A stretch of 6,883 nt of DNA from assembly GCA_030634585.1 (NCBI GenBank), contig DAOWAM010000027.1, positions 1-6,883 on the forward strand. The letters run 5' to 3'. This DNA is from a bacterium. Its GTDB lineage: Bacteria; Patescibacteriota; Patescibacteriia; UBA2591; DAOWAM01. Under the pieces are notes generated by a model. It ran no database searches, was not told the origin of the DNA, and saw only the letters and a list, made by a program, of their open reading frames with translations. Shown here piece by piece: positions 1-6,140 of this stretch. Made by a program: the position numbers and the translations under genes. Position 1 is the stretch's first letter. Every line of letters starts with the position of its first letter.

Positions 1-3
1 AAT

Positions 4-43
4 AGAGAGGTTGATAAGCAAATTATTGACCTCTTTTTATTTT
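4..43 (+). terminator. Rho-independent terminator of an unseen upstream gene
   Basis: An 11-bp stem (7-17 with 23-33, two G-U wobbles in the plus-strand RNA, extendable outward by about 3 pairs) closes a 5-base loop. It is followed by T-rich sequence at 34-43. In minus-strand RNA the two wobbles become C-A mismatches and no good U-tract follows, so the signal is directed to the plus strand. It overlaps the tsaD stop codon (23-25). This suggests a plus-strand gene ending just left of the window, convergent with tsaD. Confidence 0.65.
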
Positions 44-1099
44 GTTAATTTCTAAATTTGGATCTACTTTGATTTTTTGCCAATTAGTTCGATATTTTAA
101 TAAAGAAGGCTTGCTATTTATTTTAAAATAAGTAGCCAAGGCAATCATCAGCGCATTATCAGTGCATAATTTAATTGGCGGAACAAAAAAATCAATTTTT
201 TTTGACAATTGTGTAATACGTTTAGCTAATTGCTGACGTAACTGCTGATTAGCCGCTACTCCGCCCGCCAGAAGGACACTGTTAACCTTGAAACCTTTTA
301 CCGCTCTCATTGTTTTGCTAATTAATACATCGACCGCTGCTTGCTGAAATGAAGCGCAAATATCATTTACAAATTGTTGGTTAATCTTTTTTTCTTTGGC
401 AACACGATATTTTACTGCTGTTTTTAATCCAGAAAAACTAAAGTTATAATTTGCTTGTTTAATCATTGGGCGAGGAAAAATAATTGCTTGGCTATCGCCT
501 TGACGCGCGCGTCGAGAAACAATTGGACCACCAGGATAACCAAGATTTAATAGTTTCGCCACTTTATCAAATGCTTCGCCTGCCGCGTCATCAACCGTTG
601 TACCAAGTTCTAAAAATCTTTCTTTGTTTTTCATCAGAATTAACTTAGTGTGTCCGCCAGAAACAACTAAACAAAGAGCGGGAAAATTAATTTTCTTCCA
701 TTGATTGTCTTTTTCTGACAAAAAGTTAGCGTAAAGATGAGCTAATAAATGATTAATCGGCACCAAGGGTATTTGCCAGGTATAGCTTAACACTTTAGCT
801 ACTTCTACACCCACTATTAAAGAAGTAATTAACCCTGGACCATTAGTAACACCGATCGCATCAATTTGCCGTTGAGGGTTGCTTAATTTAGAAAAAATCG
901 CTTGTTCAATCACTGGAAAAACATTAATTAAATGCGCCCGCGCGGCAACTTCGGGAATAATACCACCATATCTACGATGAATTGGGATTTGCGACGCAAC
1001 TACATTAGATAAAACTTCTACTTTTTCACCTCTATTGCTAATTTTAATTAGCGACGCAGCAGTTTCATCACAAGATGTTTCTATTCCTAAAATAATCAT
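23..1099 (-). CDS. tsaD: tRNA N6-adenosine threonylcarbamoyltransferase TsaD
   Basis: TsaD transfers the threonylcarbamoyl group from threonylcarbamoyl-AMP to A37 of tRNAs that read ANN codons, giving t6A. In bacteria it works in the cytoplasm with TsaB and TsaE, after TsaC/TsaC2 has made the intermediate; none of these partners is in the window. The 358-aa product is full length, slightly longer than the usual 335-345 aa because of a basic C-terminal tail. Visible Kae1/TsaD hallmarks are the N-terminal GIETSCDET (residues 5-13), the metal-binding pair H117 and H121 in HLLAH, VSGGHT (146-151), the Asp/Gly-rich GTTVDDAAGEAFDKV (167-180 region), SFSGLKTAV (221-229), LAGGVAAN (277-284), and D314 in CTDNA, the likely third metal ligand. 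The ATG start gives the canonical MIILGIETS opening, and no alternative start would fit. No Shine-Dalgarno sequence precedes it. The gene is divergent from the tRNA-Ala unit. The family assignment is secure. Confidence 0.97.
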   Translation of the reverse strand: MIILGIETSCDETAASLIKISNRGEKVEVLSNVVASQIPIHRRYGGIIPEVAARAHLINVFPVIEQAIFSKLSNPQRQIDAIGVTNGPGLITSLIVGVEVAKVLSYTWQIPLVPINHLLAHLYANFLSEKDNQWKKINFPALCLVVSGGHTKLILMKNKERFLELGTTVDDAAGEAFDKVAKLLNLGYPGGPIVSRRARQGDSQAIIFPRPMIKQANYNFSFSGLKTAVKYRVAKEKKINQQFVNDICASFQQAAVDVLISKTMRAVKGFKVNSVLLAGGVAANQQLRQQLAKRITQLSKKIDFFVPPIKLCTDNALMIALATYFKINSKPSLLKYRTNWQKIKVDPNLEINKIKRGQ

Positions 1100-1123
1100 T
1101 TTTTATTAGTTAATAACTTATTT

Positions 1124-1152
1124 ATTATACCTAATTAAAAAAGATAATTGAA
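1124..1152 (-). promoter_or_regulatory. Putative tsaD promoter
   Basis: On the minus strand a perfect TATAAT -10 box (1124-1129) is preceded at 17 bp by TTCAAT (1147-1152), a weak -35 match. Predicted transcription would start near 1117, giving a leader of about 18 nt before the tsaD ATG. The -35 overlaps that of the divergent tRNA promoter, so the two could compete for RNA polymerase. This is a motif match only. Confidence 0.4.
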
Positions 1153-1200
1153 ATAACTATTGATTTATTGTAGAATAAAAAGGATACTCGAAGATATAAT
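1148..1200 (+). promoter_or_regulatory. Putative tRNA-Ala promoter region (two -10 candidates)
   Basis: TTGAAA (1148-1153), a 17-bp spacer and TAGAAT (1171-1176) make a near-consensus sigma70-type promoter, each hexamer one base from consensus. A second, perfect TATAAT (1195-1200) lies downstream with no good -35. Starts near 1183 or 1207 would both give a leader that includes the hairpin at 1214-1234 before the tRNA. Either or both boxes may be used; this is inferred from motifs. Confidence 0.5.
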
Positions 1201-1213
1201 TAAGTTTCTTAGG

Positions 1214-1234
1214 TGAGGGCTCGTAAGCCCCTCA
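1214..1234 (+). other. Leader hairpin upstream of tRNA-Ala
   Basis: TGAGGGCT and AGCCCCTCA form an 8-bp, GC-rich stem with one bulged C (1228) and a CGTA loop. It sits between the predicted transcription start and the tRNA 5' end at 1248, in an otherwise very AT-rich stretch. There is no U-tract after it, so it is not a standard terminator. A role in tRNA leader stability or processing is possible but unproven. Confidence 0.4.
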
Positions 1235-1247
1235 TTAGAATAAGTGC

Positions 1248-1324
1248 GGGCCCGTAGTTCAGTTGGTTAGAACGCCACATTTGCAATGTGGAGGTCAGGA
1301 GTTCGAATCTCCTCGGGTCCACCA
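1248..1324 (+). tRNA. tRNA-Ala (anticodon UGC)
   Basis: All arms fold. The acceptor is GGGCCCG with CGGGTCC and the D arm is GTTC/GAAC with loop AGTTGGTTA. The anticodon stem is CCACA/TGTGG with loop TTTGCAA (anticodon TGC at 1282-1284). The variable region is AGGTC and the T arm is AGGAG/CTCCT with loop TTCGAAT. The G3:U70 wobble (1250 with 1319), the main identity element for alanyl-tRNA synthetase, is present. This confirms alanine, reading GCN and mainly GCA. The discriminator base is A1321, and CCA is encoded at 1322-1324. The gene stands alone rather than in the rRNA spacer. The HAD gene begins 67 bp downstream on the same strand with no strong terminator between, so co-transcription is possible. 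Confidence 0.97.
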
Positions 1325-1391
1325 AATTGAATTTTCAAGTTTTTTGATGTGAACTTTAAAACATTTCCTCAATCAAAATCTTTTATAATCT

Positions 1392-2711
1392 ATGCCTAAC
1401 AAACTAAAAAATATAAAATTAGTATTATTTGACCTAGACGATACACTTTGTAATACACGAGAAACTTTTAGGATCGCCGAAACTAAAAGTTTCAATTATT
1501 TAAAAAATAAATATCCTTTGCTTTCTTTTCCTTTGTTTAATAAATTTTATCTAATTGCCAGACAAAAAACCCACTCAGAATTAAAAGGTAGCGCTTCTTC
1601 TCATAATCGTTTATTATATTTTCAAAAATTATTTGAATTATTAGGATTACCAATCAAACCAAGTATTCTCAATGAAATAACTAATATTTATTGGAACTAC
1701 ATTTACAACCATATTAAACTATATCCCCAAGCAAAATCAACTTTAAAATTATTAAAACAAAATAATTTAAAAGTCGGCTTAGTTACCGACTCATTGCTGG
1801 ACATCCAAATCGAAAAATTAAGAAGATTATCTATCACTGATTACATTGATTTCATTGTTAGTTCAGAAGAAGCGGGAAAAGAAAAACCACATTCGGCTAT
1901 GTTTTTGTTAGCGTTAAAAAAGGGTAATTGTAAAACTAATGAAACAATAATGATCGGTGATAACTTGGAACGAGATATTCGAGGAGCAAACAAAATGAAA
2001 ATTACAACTATTCTTAAAAATACTTTCCGCCTCAAGAATACTAGACCAGCTGATTATATAATTAATGACTTAAATGAATTAACTAAAATCCTTGGGATCA
2101 CACAAAAACAATATAAGAATAAAAAGATTATTGTCTTCGATCTAATGGGAACTATTTTTTCCGAAGGACATATCATTAAAAAAATTCTTCATCCTTTTTT
2201 AATTAAGCGTGGTTATAAAATTTCTTATAAAAAAATAAAAGAACTTTATGTAAAATATACTATTGGAAAAATCAGTAACAAACAATTCCGGAAGATAGTA
2301 CCGAAAGAAATAGAAGAAGAATTTCTCAATTTAATAAAAATAGACAAGAGCATGCTCGAGATAATAAAGAAACTAAGAAAAGAATACTTATTGGGAATCT
2401 TGTCAAACATTCCAACATTCTGGGGAAAATATTTATTAAAGAAATATAATTTAAATAAATATTTTAATCCAATAATTTTTAGCGCTGATTATTACTCTCG
2501 CAAACCGAACGAAAAATTATATATAGAATTTATCAACGCAGCAAAAATCAAGCCCGAAAATTGTTATTTTATTGACGATAAATTAATTAATTTACAAAAA
2601 GCAAGATTTTTATTAATGAAAACAATTTGGTTAAAAAGAGAAAAGAAAGAAATAATCTTTATTCCCGATTACAAAATCAATAAACTTTTTGATTTAACAA
2701 GAATTCTATAA
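1392..2711 (+). CDS. Tandem HAD-superfamily hydrolase (two fused HAD domains)
   Basis: This 439-aa protein carries two haloacid-dehalogenase-like domains in one chain; most HAD-IA enzymes are a single domain of 200-250 aa. Domain 1 (about 8-231) has the full motif set: DLDDT with nucleophile D14 and acid/base D16, an alpha-helical cap, motif II VTDS (131-134), motif III Lys in KEKP (163-166), and motif IV GDNLERD with D190 and D195. It looks like an active phosphatase. Domain 2 (about 243-439) starts FDLMGT. D250 is kept but M252 replaces the second Asp. LSN (337-339), SRKP (369-372) and IDD (394-396) still match motifs II-IV. HAD members without D+2 include C2-haloacid dehalogenases and the YihX type, so domain 2 may be catalytically altered or structural. 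The substrate cannot be told. The ATG at 1392 is the only start that keeps domain 1 whole; no Shine-Dalgarno sequence precedes it. No signal peptide or membrane segment is seen, so it is probably cytoplasmic. Confidence 0.85.
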   Translation: MPNKLKNIKLVLFDLDDTLCNTRETFRIAETKSFNYLKNKYPLLSFPLFNKFYLIARQKTHSELKGSASSHNRLLYFQKLFELLGLPIKPSILNEITNIYWNYIYNHIKLYPQAKSTLKLLKQNNLKVGLVTDSLLDIQIEKLRRLSITDYIDFIVSSEEAGKEKPHSAMFLLALKKGNCKTNETIMIGDNLERDIRGANKMKITTILKNTFRLKNTRPADYIINDLNELTKILGITQKQYKNKKIIVFDLMGTIFSEGHIIKKILHPFLIKRGYKISYKKIKELYVKYTIGKISNKQFRKIVPKEIEEEFLNLIKIDKSMLEIIKKLRKEYLLGILSNIPTFWGKYLLKKYNLNKYFNPIIFSADYYSRKPNEKLYIEFINAAKIKPENCYFIDDKLINLQKARFLLMKTIWLKREKKEIIFIPDYKINKLFDLTRIL

Positions 2712-2721
2712 AAATATAGCC

Positions 2722-2749
2722 AAAAAAACTTACTTTAGTAAGTTTTTTT
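2722..2749. terminator. Bidirectional Rho-independent terminator
   Basis: A perfect 12-bp inverted repeat (2722-2733 with 2738-2749) closes a TTTA loop. One arm begins with seven A and the other ends with seven T, so transcripts from either strand form a hairpin followed by a U-run. It lies between the convergent ends of the tandem HAD gene (stop at 2709-2711) and the sufB-like gene (stop at 2773) and very likely serves both. Confidence 0.9.
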
Positions 2750-2772
2750 ATTTGTTTGCTTCCTTAATTTAT

Positions 2773-3693
2773 TTAACTCATCAAGCCGGCAATGATTGCT
2801 TTAGTAGCTTCGTTTCTATTTAACCCACGCGCCATCAACGTTTCTAATTGCTTTTGATCGACGCTTCCAATGGCTGTTTCATGAGTAATTCGCGCTTTTG
2901 AATTATTTACTTTAACGATAGGAATAGAAGTCGCTTCTCCGTTGTCTTGGATAATCTCCTGGCAATCAATATGTCCCACCGCATAAGGAGCCGTCGCTTT
3001 CATCACATTATAAACTTCCGCTTTGGCATCATCACAAACAGCAATCTTGGAGCTCAATACACCCCTAGCTTTTTCGCCGATTAAATTGTTTACCTCTCTT
3101 ACCTTAATAATGTCTTTCCCGCTTCCACTCACTTTGGTCATTAATTCGGCGACACTTTCTTCTTTACCAGTAACATTGTAATCAAGATTGAGCTTACCTA
3201 CGCTTCCTTCGATCAACACAAAAGTATTTTTATATATAGCTCTTTTGTCTAACTTAACTATCGTCTTAGCATCAACTTTAACACCACCTTGAACGCCATG
3301 AAAATGTTTTTCTTTATAAACATATGTGGCGTTTTCTTTGATCCTTATTCGCGCCTTCATAATATGTTTAACTTTAATTGCTTGTGGAAAAAGACAATGC
3401 GCGATAACACAAATCTTTGCATTTTTACTAACAAGAATATTTAGATTAATCTTTTGTAGAGCTTGTTCGTGAGTCAAACCAAAACATAAATGAATTGGTT
3501 CTTTTATTTTAACGTCTTTACTCACCGTCATCTTTATATTCACTCCGTTTTTCATTTCTTTAACATCTAAAAGTAACCCCGGAACGCTATTTTCACTGAC
3601 TATTTTATTTAAATTTATCGCGAGGTGGGCAATATTTTTATTTTTTAGGATTGGTTCTTCTTTAGACAATTTTAATAATTCGTCAAATCTCAT
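2773..3693 (-). CDS. sufB: SufB/SufD-family Fe-S cluster scaffold (short, SufB-like)
   Basis: This is a scaffold protein of the SUF Fe-S assembly system, expected to bind the SufC ATPase and build or hold a nascent cluster in the cytoplasm. At 306 aa it is much shorter than classical SufB (about 480-495 aa) or SufD (about 420 aa), and keeps mainly the beta-helix core and C-terminal helices. The C-terminus is diagnostic: HIDC with C244, then IPIVKV, then THETAIG with H271 and E272, then LMARGLNRNEA (286-296). These line up by eye with E. coli SufB around C405 and H433/E434, residues implicated in cluster assembly, so SufB-like is preferred over SufD. Other Cys are at 70, 95, 100 and 220. The start ATG overlaps the sufC stop (ATGA at 3690-3693), implying translational coupling. 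It is the last gene of the trxA-trxB-sufC-sufB run. The two-gene C-B layout resembles the minimal SUF-like systems described in archaea. The family is secure; the SufB versus SufD label is less so. Confidence 0.88.
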   Translation of the reverse strand: MRFDELLKLSKEEPILKNKNIAHLAINLNKIVSENSVPGLLLDVKEMKNGVNIKMTVSKDVKIKEPIHLCFGLTHEQALQKINLNILVSKNAKICVIAHCLFPQAIKVKHIMKARIRIKENATYVYKEKHFHGVQGGVKVDAKTIVKLDKRAIYKNTFVLIEGSVGKLNLDYNVTGKEESVAELMTKVSGSGKDIIKVREVNNLIGEKARGVLSSKIAVCDDAKAEVYNVMKATAPYAVGHIDCQEIIQDNGEATSIPIVKVNNSKARITHETAIGSVDQKQLETLMARGLNRNEATKAIIAGLMS

Positions 3694-4433
3694 TTTATAT
3701 TATTTTTAGGTTTATTTTTAGGTTTATTTTTATGAGCGCAAATAAAACATTCATTTTTAAAATAAGGATATATTTTGTTTATATTTCCTTCTAGCACTAA
3801 TTTTCCGCCACAAAGTAAAAATGAATAGCCCGCTTGTTTTATTATTTCTAAATTGTGCGTGATTAATATAATGGTAGAGCCATAACTTTTTAACAATTTT
3901 ATACTATCGAAGATTCTTTTTAAGGAAGAAATGTCTATCCCTGAATCTAATTCATCGAAAATGACTAATTTTGGTTTCATCGCCAAAATAGAAGCTAATT
4001 CTATTCTTTTCCTTTCTCCTCCGCTTAATGTTTTATCTATCGCTCGATTTAAATAATCAACTGGATTAAGCCCAGTTTGTGTTAGCACTTTTGATACAAT
4101 ATTATTATTTTTTTCTTTGGCCGAAAGCATTATAAATTTTTTTATTGTCAATCCGTCATATCTAGCCGGTTCTTGCCACCCAAGTGTGATACCCTTCTTG
4201 GCTCGTTGAGTAATGGTTTTATCTTTCAATGATCTCCCTTCAAAAATTATATCTCCTTGTATGTCTCGATATCCGCTTAAACCCATAATAGTATACGCAA
4301 GGGTAGACTTACCCGCGCCATTTAATCCAACAATAGCGTAAATACGATTTTGCGAAAAATTTATATTCAATTTATCTAAAATCTTTTTTCCACTAAGAAA
4401 AATACTGAGATTTTTTAATTCAAGAATATTCAT
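3690..4433 (-). CDS. sufC: Fe-S cluster assembly ATPase SufC
   Basis: SufC is a soluble ABC-type ATPase that dimerises on the SufB/SufD scaffold and drives cluster assembly; it is not a transporter. The 247-aa length is normal. Visible motifs are Walker A GLNGAGKST (36-44), the Q-loop in GWQEPARYDG (85-94), signature LSGGERKR (136-143), Walker B LVIFDE (156-161) continuing into the SufC-typical ELDSGID (161-167), and the H-switch ITHN (191-194). The ELDSGID version separates SufC from ordinary importers and exporters. After the ABC core there is C229-x2-C232-x-H234, then a Lys/Asn tail (NKPK repeated twice) encoded by a 12-bp tandem repeat at 3700-3735. The start overlaps the trxB stop by ATGA, and the stop overlaps the sufB start the same way. 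No Shine-Dalgarno sequence is present, so translation is probably coupled. No SufS, SufE or SufU gene is seen nearby. Confidence 0.95.
   Translation of the reverse strand: MNILELKNLSIFLSGKKILDKLNINFSQNRIYAIVGLNGAGKSTLAYTIMGLSGYRDIQGDIIFEGRSLKDKTITQRAKKGITLGWQEPARYDGLTIKKFIMLSAKEKNNNIVSKVLTQTGLNPVDYLNRAIDKTLSGGERKRIELASILAMKPKLVIFDELDSGIDISSLKRIFDSIKLLKSYGSTIILITHNLEIIKQAGYSFLLCGGKLVLEGNINKIYPYFKNECFICAHKNKPKNKPKNNIK
3700..3735. repeat. 12-bp tandem repeat in the 3' end of sufC
   Basis: Two exact copies of TTATTTTTAGGT (3700-3711, 3712-3723) are followed by a third partial copy (3724-3735) that diverges at its end. The repeat is in frame and encodes the NKPK-NKPK tail of SufC. It is a likely slippage site that could vary tail length in steps of four residues without disturbing the stop. 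Confidence 0.7.
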
Positions 4434-5374
4434 AGATTGCTTTTGTTTGTTTTTTGCAAGAATTCAAAAATATTTTCTATGGCAATTGACCCCTCACTAC
4501 AAGCGGTGATAATCTGTCGAAAATTATTAGAAGCCGAGGTAATATCACCCGCTGCCCAAACACCTACTCGGCTAGTTTTTTGATCCGCACTTACTTTAAT
4601 AAAACCGTCTTGGTCTGTTTTTAATAATAGTTGTTTAATTAATTGCTTTCGCGGCATAGTACCAATTTCAATAAAAAGTCCATCGACATTAATTTCTCGC
4701 GCTTGTTGATAAGGAACATTCAAAACAATTCTTTCTAGTTTTTCTTTACCTTCCAAGTTAGCAACTTCTGTATTATAAATAAGTTTAATCTTTTTATTAT
4801 GTATTACTTTGTCTATCCAAATGGTTTCCCCGTGTAATTTATTGCCTCGATAAATTTGATAAACCTGTTTGGCTATCTTAGCTAAATAAAGTGAGGATGT
4901 ATTAGCGCTATCACCTCCACCGATTACTGCTACTGTTTTATTTTGATAAAACATAGCGTCGCAAGTAGCACAATAAGAAACTCCCTTACCAATAAATTTA
5001 TCTTCGTTAATATTTAATTTGCGCCGTTTTGTACCAGTGGCTAACAAAATAGCTTGAGTTAAAAAACTTTTATTATTCTCGGTCGTAATTTCAAATTGAT
5101 TATTCTTTTCTTCAATCTTCGTCACTTCAGTATTAACCATCTTCATACCTAACGACTCTGCATGTTTTCGTATTTTTCCAATCAATTGTACACCACTAAT
5201 TTCTTCTTCCGTAGGAAAGTTACAAATTTTGTGTGCTTCAAAAGCTAATCCACCTACTGCTTGGCCAATAACCAGATGATCTATTTTATAACGCGAAGCG
5301 TACATTGAAGCAGTAAGGCCAGCCGGCCCAGCTCCGACAATAATTAAAGAATATTTATTTTTTATTTCTGTCAT
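4430..5374 (-). CDS. trxB: Thioredoxin reductase (TrxB-like flavoprotein)
   Basis: This flavin disulfide oxidoreductase of the low-molecular-weight thioredoxin reductase type (usual length 310-330 aa; here 314) uses FAD to reduce thioredoxin. The FAD-binding GAGPAG is at 14-19. The redox-active CATC is at 135-138, inside the second nucleotide domain as in true TrxR. The pyridine-nucleotide Rossmann GGGDSA is at 152-157, and the C-terminal FAD motif AAGDI is at 274-278. The segment that in E. coli reads HRRxxxR and grips the 2'-phosphate of NADPH is here YRGNKLH (175-181). Only the first Arg remains, so NADPH preference may be weak; NADH or another donor is possible. The gene sits between trxA (81 bp upstream) and sufC (4-bp overlap), so it most likely reduces that thioredoxin. 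The start gives the canonical MTEIKNKYSLIIVGAGPAG opening. AAGGTG lies about 20 bases too far upstream to be a normal ribosome-binding site. The fold is certain; the electron donor is open. Confidence 0.92.
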   Translation of the reverse strand: MTEIKNKYSLIIVGAGPAGLTASMYASRYKIDHLVIGQAVGGLAFEAHKICNFPTEEEISGVQLIGKIRKHAESLGMKMVNTEVTKIEEKNNQFEITTENNKSFLTQAILLATGTKRRKLNINEDKFIGKGVSYCATCDAMFYQNKTVAVIGGGDSANTSSLYLAKIAKQVYQIYRGNKLHGETIWIDKVIHNKKIKLIYNTEVANLEGKEKLERIVLNVPYQQAREINVDGLFIEIGTMPRKQLIKQLLLKTDQDGFIKVSADQKTSRVGVWAAGDITSASNNFRQIITACSEGSIAIENIFEFLQKTNKSNL

Positions 5375-5455
5375 ATATTTTAACTATTTTATTACACCTT
5401 ACTTAATTATGATAAAAATTTTTGTTTATAGAAAATATTATTAAATTATTTAATT

Positions 5456-5788
5456 TTATTTTAACGCTTCTTCTAATTCTATTTTGAATGTTTCTTTTTT
5501 CCTTAAACCAACGAATTCTTTAATTATTTTTCCATCTTTGAAAAGTTTCATATTGGGAATACTTTGAACTTGATATTTACTGGCCAAAAATTGATGATTG
5601 GGATTTTCTATATTTAATTTACCGATTTTTAATTTTCCATTTAATTCTTCCGAGAGGTCGTCCAAAATAGGCAACATCATTAAACAAGGTTGGCACCAAG
5701 ATGCCCAAAAATCTATCAAAACAGGAATACTTGATTGTAAAACTTCTTTTTCAAAGTTTTCACTAGTGATTTCAATTGTTTTAGACAT
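5456..5788 (-). CDS. trxA: Thioredoxin
   Basis: A complete 110-aa thioredoxin, the cytoplasmic protein-disulfide reductant. The active site WCQPC (31-35) has C32 and C35 with Gln in place of the common Gly. The buried Asp is D26 in LIDFWASWC, and the cis-Pro is P78 in SIPNM, followed by Asn where Thr is usual. The strand and helix pattern before and after (ILDDLSEEL, 41-49; KLFKDGKIIKEFVG, 81-94) is normal. No signal peptide or membrane anchor is visible, so a CcmG/TlpA-like periplasmic role is unlikely. It is the first gene of the minus-strand run and probably feeds electrons from the adjacent reductase to targets such as persulfides or Fe-S assembly partners. The Gln in the CxxC loop would be expected to shift redox potential or target choice somewhat. 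The start codon is preceded by an A/T-only leader without a Shine-Dalgarno sequence. Confidence 0.95.
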   Translation of the reverse strand: MSKTIEITSENFEKEVLQSSIPVLIDFWASWCQPCLMMLPILDDLSEELNGKLKIGKLNIENPNHQFLASKYQVQSIPNMKLFKDGKIIKEFVGLRKKETFKIELEEALK

Positions 5789-5940
5789 AGTTTTTGTTTA
5801 ATTAATAATTAATTGTTTATTTTTGATTATTTCTTTTAATAAAAATTCTGTTTTTTTAATAATTTAGGTTTCATCCATATGGTGTAATTAACTTATTGTA
5901 TTTTTTCTCATACATTTATTTTATCATTTTTTATCTAATA

Positions 5941-5968
5941 AAAATAGCCCCCGTGAAAGACAGGTCAA
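5941..5968 (-). promoter_or_regulatory. Candidate promoter of the trxA-trxB-sufC-sufB operon
   Basis: On the minus strand TTGACC (5963-5968), a 16-bp spacer and TATTTT (5941-5946) give a plausible sigma70-type site about 155 bp before trxA. Alternatives are an extended -10, TGATAAAAT, at 5918-5926 and an isolated TATAAT at 5972-5977 without a -35. The true start cannot be chosen from sequence alone. Confidence 0.3.
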
Positions 5969-6054
5969 CCAATTATAACCACCATTTGCGTTTTGCATTG
6001 TATGTTTTATTAATATTCGCTTGTTTTATATTTTACATTTGAAAGTTATCCACT

Positions 6055-6100
6055 GTTTTTTTTATTTTTTTATTTTTTATTTTTAAAACTGTGTTATAAT
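6055..6100 (+). promoter_or_regulatory. Extended -10 promoter of the basic repeat protein, with upstream T-tract
   Basis: TGTTATAAT (6092-6100) is a perfect extended -10 element: TG, one base, then consensus TATAAT. There is no good -35. Instead, the sequence just upstream (6055-6085) is nearly pure T with single A interruptions, which could act as an UP-like or bent-DNA element. Transcription would start near 6107, leaving a leader of about 34 nt without a Shine-Dalgarno sequence before the ATG at 6141. Confidence 0.65.
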
Positions 6101-6140
6101 ATAAATAAAGGTTGTTAATTAATTTATTTTTTAAAAAATT

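Larger units (their letters stand above)
5789..6140. other. Gene-free divergent promoter region
   Basis: These 352 bp separate trxA (minus) from the basic repeat protein (plus). Every reading frame is broken quickly; the longest ATG-started stretches I could trace are about a dozen codons. Most of it is A/T runs, with one GC-richer island at about 5948-6000. It holds promoter candidates on both strands (listed separately), a long T-tract at 6055-6085, and a lone DnaA-box-like TTATCCACT at 6046-6054. No tRNA, riboswitch fold or strong terminator was recognised. Confidence 0.6.

Noticed and set aside
1327..1345. TTGAA/TTCAA hairpin followed by six T after tRNA-Ala
   Set aside because: At most four or five A/T-rich pairs with a two- to four-base loop; too weak to call a terminator.
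1384..1389. TATAAT just before the HAD start codon
   Set aside because: It ends two bases before the ATG, so transcription from it would begin after the start codon, and no -35 fits. Chance occurrence in AT-rich DNA is more likely.
1841..2035. 64-codon open frame on the minus strand inside the HAD fusion gene
   Set aside because: It lies wholly opposite domain 1 motifs of a clear HAD protein, has no recognisable domain and no promoter or start context; it is a shadow frame.
4430..4433. Possible recoding of UGA, as in some CPR lineages
   Set aside because: TGA ends trxB and sufC exactly at the next gene's start, and both proteins end at normal family lengths, so the standard bacterial code applies.
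5598..5801. 67-codon plus-strand open frame opposite trxA
   Set aside because: It covers the thioredoxin active site in antisense; the protein on the other strand is unmistakable thioredoxin.
6046..6054. TTATCCACT, one base from a consensus DnaA box, beside a T-rich tract
   Set aside because: It is a single copy, with no further boxes and no dnaA or dnaN nearby, so it is not evidence for a replication origin.
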